Shown piece after piece: positions 14,892-22,162 of a stretch of DNA of 26,822 bases. Each line of letters starts with the position of its first letter. The stretch's first letter is position 1. The notes below the pieces were generated by a model. The model was not told the origin of the DNA and did not search any database. It saw only the letters and a list, made by a program, of their open reading frames with translations. The stretch covers positions 1 to 26,822 of the forward strand of contig JAISTO010000062.1 in assembly GCA_031272575.1 (NCBI GenBank), given 5' to 3'. The stretch is from Treponema sp. (lineage in GTDB: Bacteria > Spirochaetota > Spirochaetia > Treponematales > Breznakiellaceae). The position numbers were made by a program, and so were the translations under genes.

Positions 14892-16427
14892 CTAGAAACT
14901 CACCGAGGTGAGTATGCTGAAGTGGGTGTCGGACTCTTTCTTGAAGTTGATCTCGCCGTCCCCGTTGCGGTCGACGAATACGGTCGAGTACTCGAGTTCG
15001 ATGCTCACGCCTTCGCCCGCCGCGTAGCCGAGCGCCGCGCCCCACATGGTGCCTTCGTCCAGTTTGAAGAGTTTCTTCACGTCGTCCAGATTGTTGTGCA
15101 CATAGTACGCTTCGGCCCGGGACACGATCTTGACCAGGTTCTTCAGTTCCTCGCCCATGCCCAGGCTCACCCGCAGGGACTGGTTCGTCTCGTCGGTCTG
15201 GCCGGAGAGCATATACTTGTAGCCCGCGCCGAAGAGGAGGTAGCCCGCAATGTTGAAATCCCAGCCCGCGTAGACGCCGGACAGCGCCTCGGATTGGGGT
15301 AGACTCTGTTTTTTGGTGACGGGGTAGACTATCCCCGTGCCTTCATCTACCTTGAAGACGGCCCGCTGCAGGTCGTACGTTTCATCAAAATACCCGATCT
15401 GGAAGCCTTTAGTCTGGTGGCGGAACTCGGCGTAGATTTCGCCGATGGAACCGAAGCCGAACTTGACGCCCGGGGCGAGGCCCCAGCCTTCTTTGGCGAG
15501 AAAATCACTCTGGAAACTGCGGGCAAACTGCGCATAGAGTTGGAACTTGAGGAAGTCGTGCTTTCCCAGCGCGAAACTGTCCGGCGAGCCGACAAGTTCG
15601 AACCCGAGGTCGGCGGCCCAGAGGAAGACGCGGGAAACGGAGCCGGGGACGTAAGAGGTGTCAATCGCCCTGTCAATGAGGCCCTCGTCTTGAAGCGCGC
15701 CAACAACGTCCGCGGCATCGCTGCCGAGGCTGCCTTTTAACTTGGCATAGTAGTAGTCGGCCATGGTGTGATAGCCCCCGTCGTAGGGGAGTTGGTCGAT
15801 CCGGTCGGGCCAGCCGTCCCCGTCGTTGTCCCGCAGGCCCTTGTATTCGTTTAAGTCCATCGCGGAGGAGAGGCCGATCTGAATCCAGGGGATGCCGGGC
15901 TTCGCGTATATGCGGGTGCCCAGGACCGGGCCGCTCTTTTTGAAGTCTTTGAAGTCGAGGTCTTTGAAGTTGGCGACAAAGGCCTGGCCCCCGACGTAAG
16001 GGGTTTCAAAGCCGATATCGAGCCCCCAGCGCTTGTAGGTGGGGTACTCGGTCGTGTTCGTGTAGCGGCTCATAAGGATGCCGTAGCCCAGGGTGAGGGG
16101 GGCGGTCTTGTCGAAGGCCCCCAGTTTGAAATAGAAGGGCTCGCCCCGCTGCGCCCAACTGATGTAGTACAGTTTGTCCAGATAGTCGCCGACATCATCC
16201 CAGTCTTCCTTGCGGATGGCGCCGGTTTCGTCCATCAACAAATTGATGTCCAGCCCGAGCCCCAATTTGCCGAAGCGCATCTTCGGCTGCAGCCCAATCT
16301 GCTTGTAGGTGACCCCGTCAACCGTGGACGCGCCAAGCACCACCCCCATAGTGAAGGGCTTGTCCTGGGCAAAAACCCCCGCCAGCGCCGTGAGGCACAA
16401 CGCCAACGCCAAACACATTTTTTTCAT
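14892..16427 (-). CDS. Outer-membrane beta-barrel protein, porin-like
   Basis: A 511-residue protein. The start chosen is ATG 16427 (MKKMCLALALCLTALAGVFA signal peptide) with AAGGAGC upstream; the frame is open further upstream but that part overlaps the promoter. The mature part alternates aromatic and polar strands throughout and ends FSILTSVSF, a C-terminal Phe barrel signal. At residues 200-211 it has DNDGDGWPDRID, a thrombospondin-type-3-like calcium-binding loop, and near the C-terminus DRNGDGEINF, a second EF-hand-like loop. It is the first gene of an operon with the FGGY kinase and nitroreductase, so sugar uptake is plausible. Exact family not recognised. Confidence 0.82.
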   Translation of the reverse strand: MKKMCLALALCLTALAGVFAQDKPFTMGVVLGASTVDGVTYKQIGLQPKMRFGKLGLGLDINLLMDETGAIRKEDWDDVGDYLDKLYYISWAQRGEPFYFKLGAFDKTAPLTLGYGILMSRYTNTTEYPTYKRWGLDIGFETPYVGGQAFVANFKDLDFKDFKKSGPVLGTRIYAKPGIPWIQIGLSSAMDLNEYKGLRDNDGDGWPDRIDQLPYDGGYHTMADYYYAKLKGSLGSDAADVVGALQDEGLIDRAIDTSYVPGSVSRVFLWAADLGFELVGSPDSFALGKHDFLKFQLYAQFARSFQSDFLAKEGWGLAPGVKFGFGSIGEIYAEFRHQTKGFQIGYFDETYDLQRAVFKVDEGTGIVYPVTKKQSLPQSEALSGVYAGWDFNIAGYLLFGAGYKYMLSGQTDETNQSLRVSLGMGEELKNLVKIVSRAEAYYVHNNLDDVKKLFKLDEGTMWGAALGYAAGEGVSIELEYSTVFVDRNGDGEINFKKESDTHFSILTSVSF

Positions 16428-16508
16428 AATTGCTCCTTGTACCAAGCGGCCCCTGCCGCCTGCTTCGATAGTTTTGACCCCGGGCAGGAAACGCCCGCAG
16501 TCACCTAA

Positions 16509-16537
16509 AGTATAGCGCAGGTTTAAAAAAAAAGCAA
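16509..16537 (-). promoter_or_regulatory. Promoter of the barrel-kinase-nitroreductase operon
   Basis: On the minus strand TTGCTT (16532-16537), 17 bp and TATACT (16509-16514). Nine consecutive T residues (16525-16533) run from the end of the -35 into the spacer. The leader to ATG 16427 is about 75 nt with a proper Shine-Dalgarno. Confidence 0.6.
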
Positions 16538-16549
16538 GAGCAATCTCTC

Positions 16550-16578
16550 TTGACATTTTCTTCGAAAAATACGATACT
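16550..16578 (+). promoter_or_regulatory. Promoter of the omega-miaA-E1 operon (leaderless architecture)
   Basis: TTGACA (16550-16555), a 17-bp spacer and GATACT (16573-16578), ending 6 nt before ATG 16585. No Shine-Dalgarno is present. It is back to back with the promoter at 16509-16537. Confidence 0.6.
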
Positions 16579-16584
16579 ATCATC

Positions 16585-16779
16585 ATGATATTTCCTCTGC
16601 AAGCACTTATCGAGTACAACAAAAATATGTACGAGATAACTGCCGCGGCATCCCGGCGCTCGTATCAGTTGACCATGCTGAACGACCCGGAGGTCGCGTT
16701 AAACGACGGCAAGGCGGTTTCGCTTGCCGCGAATCAGGTCTTTACCGACAAGGTAGCGTTCCGGATTGAGTCTGCCTGA
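16585..16779 (+). CDS. rpoZ: RNA polymerase omega subunit-like protein (very short)
   Basis: A 64-residue protein. NMYEITAAASRRSYQLT and GKAVSLAANQVFTDKVAFRIE match the omega/Rpb6 pattern of a helix with aromatic-x-x-xx-AA-x-RR-x-x-Q followed by a second helix K-x-x-x-x-A-x-x-x-hydrophobic-x-x-x-K. Omega chaperones the beta' subunit in RNA polymerase assembly. It is shorter than typical omega (about 80-90 residues), which I think suits spirochaete versions. The start is ATG 16585, dictated by the adjacent promoter; the later in-frame ATG 16627 also has no Shine-Dalgarno. It overlaps miaA by 14 nt. If not omega, it is a small conserved protein of unknown role. Confidence 0.6.
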   Translation: MIFPLQALIEYNKNMYEITAAASRRSYQLTMLNDPEVALNDGKAVSLAANQVFTDKVAFRIESA

Positions 16780-17737
16780 GGCGGGGCGGGGCGGGGAGCC
16801 CCTGGTTCTCGTCCTTGCGGGGCCGACTGCCTCGGGAAAGTCCGCGCTCCTGCGGCGCGTCTTCGCGGAAGAGCGTCTCTGCGCGGCGGAACTCGTTTCG
16901 GCGGATTCGATGCAGGTCTACCGCGGCATGGACATAGGCACCGCCAAGCCCACGCTCGCGGAGAGGGAGGCCCTCCCCTGTCACCTGGTTGACATACGCG
17001 ACCCCTCCGAGCAGTACAACGCGGGTGATTTCGTCCGCGAGGCCGAGGCCGCGTGCGAGGACATCGCCTCGCGCGGCAAACTGCCGGTAGTGGCAGGGGG
17101 CACGGGGTTCTACATCAAATGCCTTATCGCGGGGATCCCTGCCTGCCCCCCCTCCGACAGCGGAATCCGTGCCGCGCTGAAGGCGGAACTGGCGCAAAAA
17201 GGGGCTGCCGCGCTCGCCCGCGAACTTGCCGAACAGGACCCAACAAGCGCCGCGCGCATCCACAGCAACGATCAGTACCGGCTGCTCCGCGCGCTCGAGG
17301 TGTTCAGGTTGACAGGCAAGCCCCTTTCCGCCTTCGCGGCGCAGAGCCGCGCAAGTCCCTTCCGCTGCCTCGTGTTCGGCCTCGACCGGGAGCGCGGGGA
17401 ACTGTACCAGGCCATCGAGCGCCGCTGCGCCGCAATGTTTAAGGCCGGACTTCCTGATGAGGTGCGCGCTCTTTTCAACGCCGGCTATACCCCCGACTGC
17501 CCCGGGCTTAAGGCCATAGGGTACCGGGAATTTTTCACCAGGGACGCGGGGGGGGCCTGGAGCCTCGTAAATAAGCTTCCCGCTGTCGAGGCGCTCATCG
17601 TTCAAAACTCGCGGCACTACGCGAAGCGCCAGATCACCTTCTGCAAGGGCATCCCCGGCCTCAGGTGGATATCCGGCGCCGCTGAACTGTCCGCGGCGCT
17701 TGAGTCCGCGCTGCGTGAGGCGGAACAGCAGCAATGA
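16766..17737 (+). CDS. miaA: tRNA dimethylallyltransferase MiaA
   Basis: A 323-residue protein with the full set of MiaA motifs: the P-loop GPTASGKS (19-26), SADSMQVYRGMDIGTAKPT (45-63), YNAGDFV, VVAGGTGFYIKCL and a basic C-terminal RHYAKRQITFCK. It transfers the dimethylallyl group to A37 of tRNAs that read UNN codons, adjacent to the anticodon. The start is TTG 16766 inside the end of the omega-like gene; AAGGTAG upstream is an acceptable ribosome-binding site. The stop overlaps the start of the next gene by 4 nt (ATGA). This gives translational coupling along the operon. Confidence 0.95.
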   Translation: MSLPEAGRGGEPLVLVLAGPTASGKSALLRRVFAEERLCAAELVSADSMQVYRGMDIGTAKPTLAEREALPCHLVDIRDPSEQYNAGDFVREAEAACEDIASRGKLPVVAGGTGFYIKCLIAGIPACPPSDSGIRAALKAELAQKGAAALARELAEQDPTSAARIHSNDQYRLLRALEVFRLTGKPLSAFAAQSRASPFRCLVFGLDRERGELYQAIERRCAAMFKAGLPDEVRALFNAGYTPDCPGLKAIGYREFFTRDAGGAWSLVNKLPAVEALIVQNSRHYAKRQITFCKGIPGLRWISGAAELSAALESALREAEQQQ

Positions 17738-18759
17738 ATGACCGCAAGCATTTTTCGCGCTATGCGCGGCAGATCCGCTTCGCGGGGGTGGGCGAGGCCG
17801 GGCAGGAAAAACTGCGCGCGGCCCATGTGCTCATCGTGGGGATCGGGGCCCTCGGCACGGTTGCCTCTGAGCGCCTTGCGCGGGCGGGGGTAGGGCATCT
17901 GCGCCTCGTGGATCGGGACTATGTTGACGAAAGCAACCTCCAGCGCCAGGCCCTCTTCACCGAGGATGACGCCCGCGAGGAGCGCCCCAAGGCCCTGGCC
18001 GCCGCGTCTCACCTGGCGCGTATTAACGGCGAGACCGCGCTCGAGCCCCTCGCCGTCGACCTGCAGGGCCTGAACGCGGAGGCGCTGCTTTGCGGCATGG
18101 ACCTCGCGCTCGACTGCACGGACAACTTCGAGACGCGCTTCATCCTGAACGAGGCCTGCGTGAAAACGGAGACCCCCTGGATTTACGGCGGCGCGGCGGG
18201 CGGCGCGGGCGCCAGCATGAACATAGTGCCCGGGGGGCCCTGCCTCCGCTGCCTTATCCCCCTGCTGCCCGCGCCGGGGTCCTACCCAAGCTGCGCGAGC
18301 GAGGGGGCGCTGAACATGGCGACCGCGCTCATAGGCGCTTATCAGGCATCCGAGGCCCTTAAAATGATAGTCGGAGCCCCCTCGCTCTCGCGCCGGTATT
18401 TCAGCATGGACCTCTGGAACAACCGCTTCGCGTATATGGAAGCGGCCCCGGACCCCGCCTGCCCGGTCTGCGCCCGAGGCGAGTACGAACTGCTCGGCAA
18501 GCCCCCCCGCTTTTCCTGCGCGGCCCTCTGCGGCGAGGACGCGATGCAACTTGTGCCGGGGGGCGATGTAACGCTCGACCTGGCCGCCCTCGCCGAGGGA
18601 CTGAAGGGCGCGGGCGCTGTGCGCGTAAGCCCCTTCCTGATGAGTTTCGAGGGGCCTGGCGCCGCGTTCAAACTCTTCCCGGACGGCCGCGCGATCATCA
18701 AGGGCGCCGCGGACGAAAAAGCCGCCCGCGCCGTCTACGCGCAGTACGTCGGCATGTAA
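17734..18759 (+). CDS. E1-like adenylyltransferase (MoeB/ThiF/HesA family)
   Basis: A 341-residue protein. Nucleotide loop GIGALGT (36-42), Asp60 in LRLVDRDYVDESNLQRQ, DCTDNF (128-133), a zinc pair CLRC (170-173) with CPVC (243-246), and a candidate catalytic Cys187 in SYPSCASEGALN. Spacing matches MoeB and ThiF closely. Such enzymes adenylate the C-terminal Gly-Gly of MoaD or ThiS before sulphur transfer for molybdopterin or thiamine synthesis. The extra 90 residues after the second CxxC are not a rhodanese domain (no active-site Cys loop). No moa or thi gene lies next to it, so partner and pathway remain open. It overlaps miaA by 4 nt and ends flush with the convergent GH28 gene. Confidence 0.9.
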   Translation: MNDRKHFSRYARQIRFAGVGEAGQEKLRAAHVLIVGIGALGTVASERLARAGVGHLRLVDRDYVDESNLQRQALFTEDDAREERPKALAAASHLARINGETALEPLAVDLQGLNAEALLCGMDLALDCTDNFETRFILNEACVKTETPWIYGGAAGGAGASMNIVPGGPCLRCLIPLLPAPGSYPSCASEGALNMATALIGAYQASEALKMIVGAPSLSRRYFSMDLWNNRFAYMEAAPDPACPVCARGEYELLGKPPRFSCAALCGEDAMQLVPGGDVTLDLAALAEGLKGAGAVRVSPFLMSFEGPGAAFKLFPDGRAIIKGAADEKAARAVYAQYVGM

Positions 18760-20130
18760 TCAGCGGTACAGGAAGGGGTCTTTTGCGCCTTCTACGCGGA
18801 CGTTTTCCATGCGTAGTTGCCGGACGTTGAGGAAGCGCATGCTTTTTTCCTGCACCGCTGGTATGCCGAGAAACATGTCGGACTCGGAGGGGCTTGCGCT
18901 GTCATCCTCGGCGACGGAAAAGGCGCAGTCTTTTATCAGGAGATTTTCGACCGGGGACTCCGGGAGACCGGCGACAAAGCCCGCGGACGCGCGGCAGCCC
19001 GTGGCGCGGCAGTCCTGCACGACGATATCTTTTATCGAGGGGGTCGTTTTGTTGACCGGCTGCGGGTCCTGGCTGAACACCGCGTCCATATCCGTAATGG
19101 TGTCTGCCCCGCAGCGGTAGTACATATTGATCGCCAGGGGGCAGAGATTTTTTTCCATTTCGAGGCCGCGGAACTCGAGACCCGAGATTTTCCCGCCCCG
19201 GCCCCGGCGCGTTTTTATCCGTATGCCGCGGTCTGTGCCGGTGAAGCGGCAGTTTTCCGCCAGCGCCCGGGAGACGCCCCCCGCGGTCTCGCTCCCGATG
19301 ACGAGGCCCCCATGCGCCGCCTCGACCAGGCAGTTCCGCACGGTGATGTTTTCGGAGGGGATGCCCGCGCGCCTCCCGTCCTCGTCCGCGCCGCTCTTTA
19401 TCGCTATGCCGTCGTCCCCCACGCTCACGTGGCAGTCTTCCACCAGCACCCTGCGGCAGCTGTCTATGTCGATGCCGTCCGTGTTGGGGGAGTCTTTTGG
19501 GTTGAATATGCTCACCCGCCGGATAGTAATATCCTCGCAAAAGACCGGGTGGAGGGTCCAGAAGGGGGAATTAGTGAGGGTGATGCCCTCGATGGTGCAA
19601 TGGGTGCACTTGTAGAACTGCGCGAGAGGGGGGCGCAGAAACTGAAGGCGCCGGCCCCCGCCCCCCCCCGGATGTTTCTCGAAGCCGCGGTTGAGGCGGG
19701 CGAGTTCCAATTCCTCCCGGGACTGGGGTTCCGTCTGCTTTAAGCGGCGCTTTTCGCGGTACGCGTTCCACCACGAGAGGCCGTTGCCGTCCAGCGTACC
19801 CTCGCCCGCCAGGGTCACCTCTTGCGCGCCGCGGGCGAAAAGGAGCGGCTGCATGGCGTAGCACTCGACACCCTCCCAGCGCGTGTAAACCGGCGTATAG
19901 CGCGCGGGCTCCGGGATAAACGAGAGTACCGCGCCGCGTTCCAGATAGAGGGTCGTATGAGAGAAAAGTTCTATCGGCCCCGTGCGCCAGAGGCCCCGCT
20001 TGAGGGTTAGGACGCCGCCGCCCGCCTCCCTGATTGCGGAGAGAGCGGCGGAAAACGCTTCTGAATCGTCGCTAAGACCATCACCTTTGGCGCCGAAGGT
20101 GACGGGATTGAAATGCTTTGCCATTGTCAC
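18760..20130 (-). CDS. Glycoside hydrolase family 28 (polygalacturonase-like)
   Basis: A 456-residue right-handed beta-helix enzyme. After the N-terminal NPVTFGAKGDGLSDDSEAF, the GH28 catalytic set is complete: NTDGID (216-221), GDD (238-240), HGGLVIGSE (273-281) and RIK (304-306), giving the three catalytic Asp, the His and the Arg/Lys of the active site. These enzymes hydrolyse alpha-1,4-galacturonide or related rhamnogalacturonan links. No signal peptide is seen, so it probably acts on imported oligosaccharides in the cytoplasm or periplasm-facing after another route. GTG 20130 and ATG 20124 are both possible starts with weak ribosome-binding sites. It follows the barrel gene by 3 nt, suggesting coupling. 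Confidence 0.93.
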   Translation of the reverse strand: MTMAKHFNPVTFGAKGDGLSDDSEAFSAALSAIREAGGGVLTLKRGLWRTGPIELFSHTTLYLERGAVLSFIPEPARYTPVYTRWEGVECYAMQPLLFARGAQEVTLAGEGTLDGNGLSWWNAYREKRRLKQTEPQSREELELARLNRGFEKHPGGGGGRRLQFLRPPLAQFYKCTHCTIEGITLTNSPFWTLHPVFCEDITIRRVSIFNPKDSPNTDGIDIDSCRRVLVEDCHVSVGDDGIAIKSGADEDGRRAGIPSENITVRNCLVEAAHGGLVIGSETAGGVSRALAENCRFTGTDRGIRIKTRRGRGGKISGLEFRGLEMEKNLCPLAINMYYRCGADTITDMDAVFSQDPQPVNKTTPSIKDIVVQDCRATGCRASAGFVAGLPESPVENLLIKDCAFSVAEDDSASPSESDMFLGIPAVQEKSMRFLNVRQLRMENVRVEGAKDPFLYR

Positions 20131-20133
20131 CGT

Positions 20134-21588
20134 TTAGAAACTATAGGCAAATTTGAAGTAGAGCCCGCCCGCCTGCACGAGACGGTTGGAGTTGTCCCAC
20201 AGGGAATCTTTTTGCCTTACTTTGATTTGCCCGTCGGTGCGCGCTTCGAGCATGTGATTCAGCGCAAGCCCGCGATTCTCGTTAAAGCCGAGCACGAAGC
20301 GGCCCGTCCCCAGTTTCACGCCCGTGTAGACCTCGTAACCGAAGTTTTCCGCAAACTTAAAGGTGTGGTCGATACCGACAGCGGCGCTTACGCCGCTCTT
20401 CATCTTCCATTCGACGTCCCCCAGGGTGCCCGCAATGAACCCCCCGCCGACAAAGTAGCGGTCGTCCCAGGTAAAGAGCGCGTCCACCGAAAGTTTGAGC
20501 ACCGAAATCGGCTCCTGGTAGTAATGGGTAACATAAGTATAGGTTGACCCCACGTTCGCGGCCAGCGCGTAACGGGATTCGTTCAGACGGAACCCCAGCC
20601 CAAGCCCGCCGCTCACCGTGTCTCTGAAATTGTAGGTGTTGCCCCACGCTTGTTCCGAGTCCGCGCCCGCGGTGCGGCTGAGCAGGTCGATATTTTTTTG
20701 AAAGTACACGGCGCTGAGCCCCAGGGGCAGGGACATTTTTTCCGAAAGGGGAACTTCGTAACCCACGGAAAGCCCGGCCGCATAACCCGAGTACACTTTG
20801 GAGACGTTGGTACCGAAGCCCGCCTCCGCTTTCAGCGTACCCGCCGGCAGTTTTAAATCCTGCAGTTTGACAAGGCCCAGCAACTGCTCCGCGTACTGGC
20901 CGACCACCGGGTTCCCGTGTGGCCCTACAGTGCCGTCCTCGTCGTAAAGCCGCTGTATCGCCTCGTTCAGTTTGTAGTTTGATACGAAAGACGCCGTGAG
21001 CGGCAGAATGTTGTCCAGGGACACGTCGAGTTCCATGTTGAAGTCGTTGCCGGTTTCGAGCATGTCGAGAATTTCCTCGGTGCCGTACATGGAAACCGTG
21101 CCGTAATTGGAAGCCTCCGCCTTGTACTTGCCGGTTTTGAGGTACACACTGACCGGCAGATCGACGGCAAGCGCGTCGAAAAGGCTGGCTCTGGCCCACA
21201 CGTTGTCAAGGGTGACCGAAAAATCGCCCGCGTCGTAGATTTCCATCTGCATAGGCAGATAGAAAGAGCCGGGCCGCGAGGTTGCCATAAACTTGAAACT
21301 CCCTTCGAGGAAGCCGAGGGCCTTGAAGTTCGCGTACATCGTTGTCTGCGTATAGAAGCCGTTCTTTTTTAGGCCGCCGGTTTCGCCCGTAGATGACGAA
21401 AAATACGCGCCCGCGCCGTTCGCGGGAAGCACCTGACTCGTTTCCGCATTGCCGAGCGTATAAATTGCGGTAAAATCACCTTTAAAGGTGAAGCCTGAAT
21501 CCCCGGCCTGCCCATACAGAGTGCCGGTTATGAGCGCCCACGCGGCAATGAGCGCGGACACCATACGTAAGAAACGGTAATTATTCAT
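20134..21588 (-). CDS. Outer-membrane beta-barrel protein, porin-like
   Basis: A 484-residue protein. Start ATG 21588 is preferred because GGAGAG lies 4-6 nt upstream; the in-frame ATG 21600 has none. A signal peptide (MVSALIAAWALITGTLYG-QAG) is followed by many amphipathic strands (FKGDFTAIYTLG, FSVTLDNVWARASL, YALAANVGSTYTYVTHYY) and the C-terminal LYFKFAYSF barrel signal with terminal Phe. It is probably a porin for saccharides given the coupled GH28 hydrolase. No promoter could be placed with confidence. Exact family not recognised. Confidence 0.82.
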   Translation of the reverse strand: MNNYRFLRMVSALIAAWALITGTLYGQAGDSGFTFKGDFTAIYTLGNAETSQVLPANGAGAYFSSSTGETGGLKKNGFYTQTTMYANFKALGFLEGSFKFMATSRPGSFYLPMQMEIYDAGDFSVTLDNVWARASLFDALAVDLPVSVYLKTGKYKAEASNYGTVSMYGTEEILDMLETGNDFNMELDVSLDNILPLTASFVSNYKLNEAIQRLYDEDGTVGPHGNPVVGQYAEQLLGLVKLQDLKLPAGTLKAEAGFGTNVSKVYSGYAAGLSVGYEVPLSEKMSLPLGLSAVYFQKNIDLLSRTAGADSEQAWGNTYNFRDTVSGGLGLGFRLNESRYALAANVGSTYTYVTHYYQEPISVLKLSVDALFTWDDRYFVGGGFIAGTLGDVEWKMKSGVSAAVGIDHTFKFAENFGYEVYTGVKLGTGRFVLGFNENRGLALNHMLEARTDGQIKVRQKDSLWDNSNRLVQAGGLYFKFAYSF

Positions 21589-21703
21589 GTTTCTCTCCAT
21601 GATCTAATATTGAAAGAAACATGCAATCTTTTCCCGCTATGTTTTTTAACTTTTCCGATTATCCGGGAGTGGGAAACCGCGTGAACCCAATGATGAAGTT
21701 GTA

Positions 21704-21717
21704 TGCGAATGCGCGGC
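21704..21717 (+). repeat. 14-bp direct repeat, left copy
   Basis: TGCGAATGCGCGGC is found exactly at 21704-21717 and at 25358-25371, on the two sides of the A+T-richer three-gene island. A 14-mer match somewhere in a 26-kb window is not itself improbable, but the placement is suggestive of an insertion site. Confidence 0.3.
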
Positions 21718-21954
21718 AGAACATCAGTTTTTCCGCGCGGCTTGTGTTTGGATTGGTGACGTCAATGCCCACTAACGGGGCCAGCCCTAACGCCATTGTA
21801 AGGCAGGAACGAAAGAGCGGTCTTTGGTGACGAAGCAGCGGCGGTCATAGGGGGGCGCGGACACCCTCCATAATGCCCCTGAGTTTGCCTCATTGATCAT
21901 CTCTCCGTGAGTCCACAATTCCACTCTGGCCACCTCGCCCCCCCCTGCGCCTTC

Positions 21955-21984
21955 TTGACGGCTTTTGCGAGGATGTGGTATACT
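21955..21984 (+). promoter_or_regulatory. Promoter upstream of the DUF262 operon
   Basis: TTGACG (21955-21960), 18 bp and TATACT (21979-21984). The predicted start near 21991 leaves about 170 nt before the DUF262 ATG, a long leader. A candidate short-frame GTG with GGAAGA upstream reads only five codons ending in Trp then TGA. A hairpin (CTC/GAG plus TGAC/GTCG at 22012-22034) is followed by seven T (22044-22050), which could be an attenuator. Confidence 0.45.
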
Positions 21985-22110
21985 GAGAGGTAGGAAGAGA
22001 GAGTGGCAAACCTCTGGTGACTAAGTTGTCGGAGCCTTGACGCTTTTTTTGTGTTTTGATAGACTGCTGTTATCACGGTACGGAATGGGTTCGTGCTGAA
22101 GATTAGGGGG

Positions 22111-22136
22111 TGTATGCGAATGAAAATGCGTATACA
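22111..22136. promoter_or_regulatory. Imperfect palindrome, possible operator
   Basis: TGTATGCG (22111-22118) and CGTATACA (22129-22136) are inverted copies with one mismatch, 10 bp apart. They lie 27 bp upstream of the DUF262 start. It also overlaps a TATACAT that could serve as a -10. An operator for autoregulation is a reasonable guess. Confidence 0.35.
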
Positions 22137-22162
22137 TAAATAATAGGAAAGGAATAGATGTT

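Larger units (their letters stand above)
21601..22162. other. Long intergenic region upstream of the DUF262 operon, no gene seen
   Basis: About 560 bases without a convincing gene. Contents: a frame of 69 residues at 21621-21830 that has no Shine-Dalgarno and no recognisable motif, a promoter (21955-21984), a possible short hairpin with a T-run (22012-22050) and an imperfect palindrome (22111-22136). A 14-bp sequence at 21704-21717 recurs at 25358-25371. Confidence 0.5.

Noticed and set aside
16742..17734. Minus-strand frame of about 330 codons opposite miaA
   Set aside because: Shadow frame; MiaA motifs are unambiguous on the plus strand.
18817..19743. Open frame of about 308 codons opposite the GH28 gene
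   Set aside because: Shadow of GH28, whose catalytic motifs are complete on the other strand.
21621..21830. A 69-codon plus-strand frame after the barrel gene
   Set aside because: No Shine-Dalgarno, no motif, composition like non-coding DNA.
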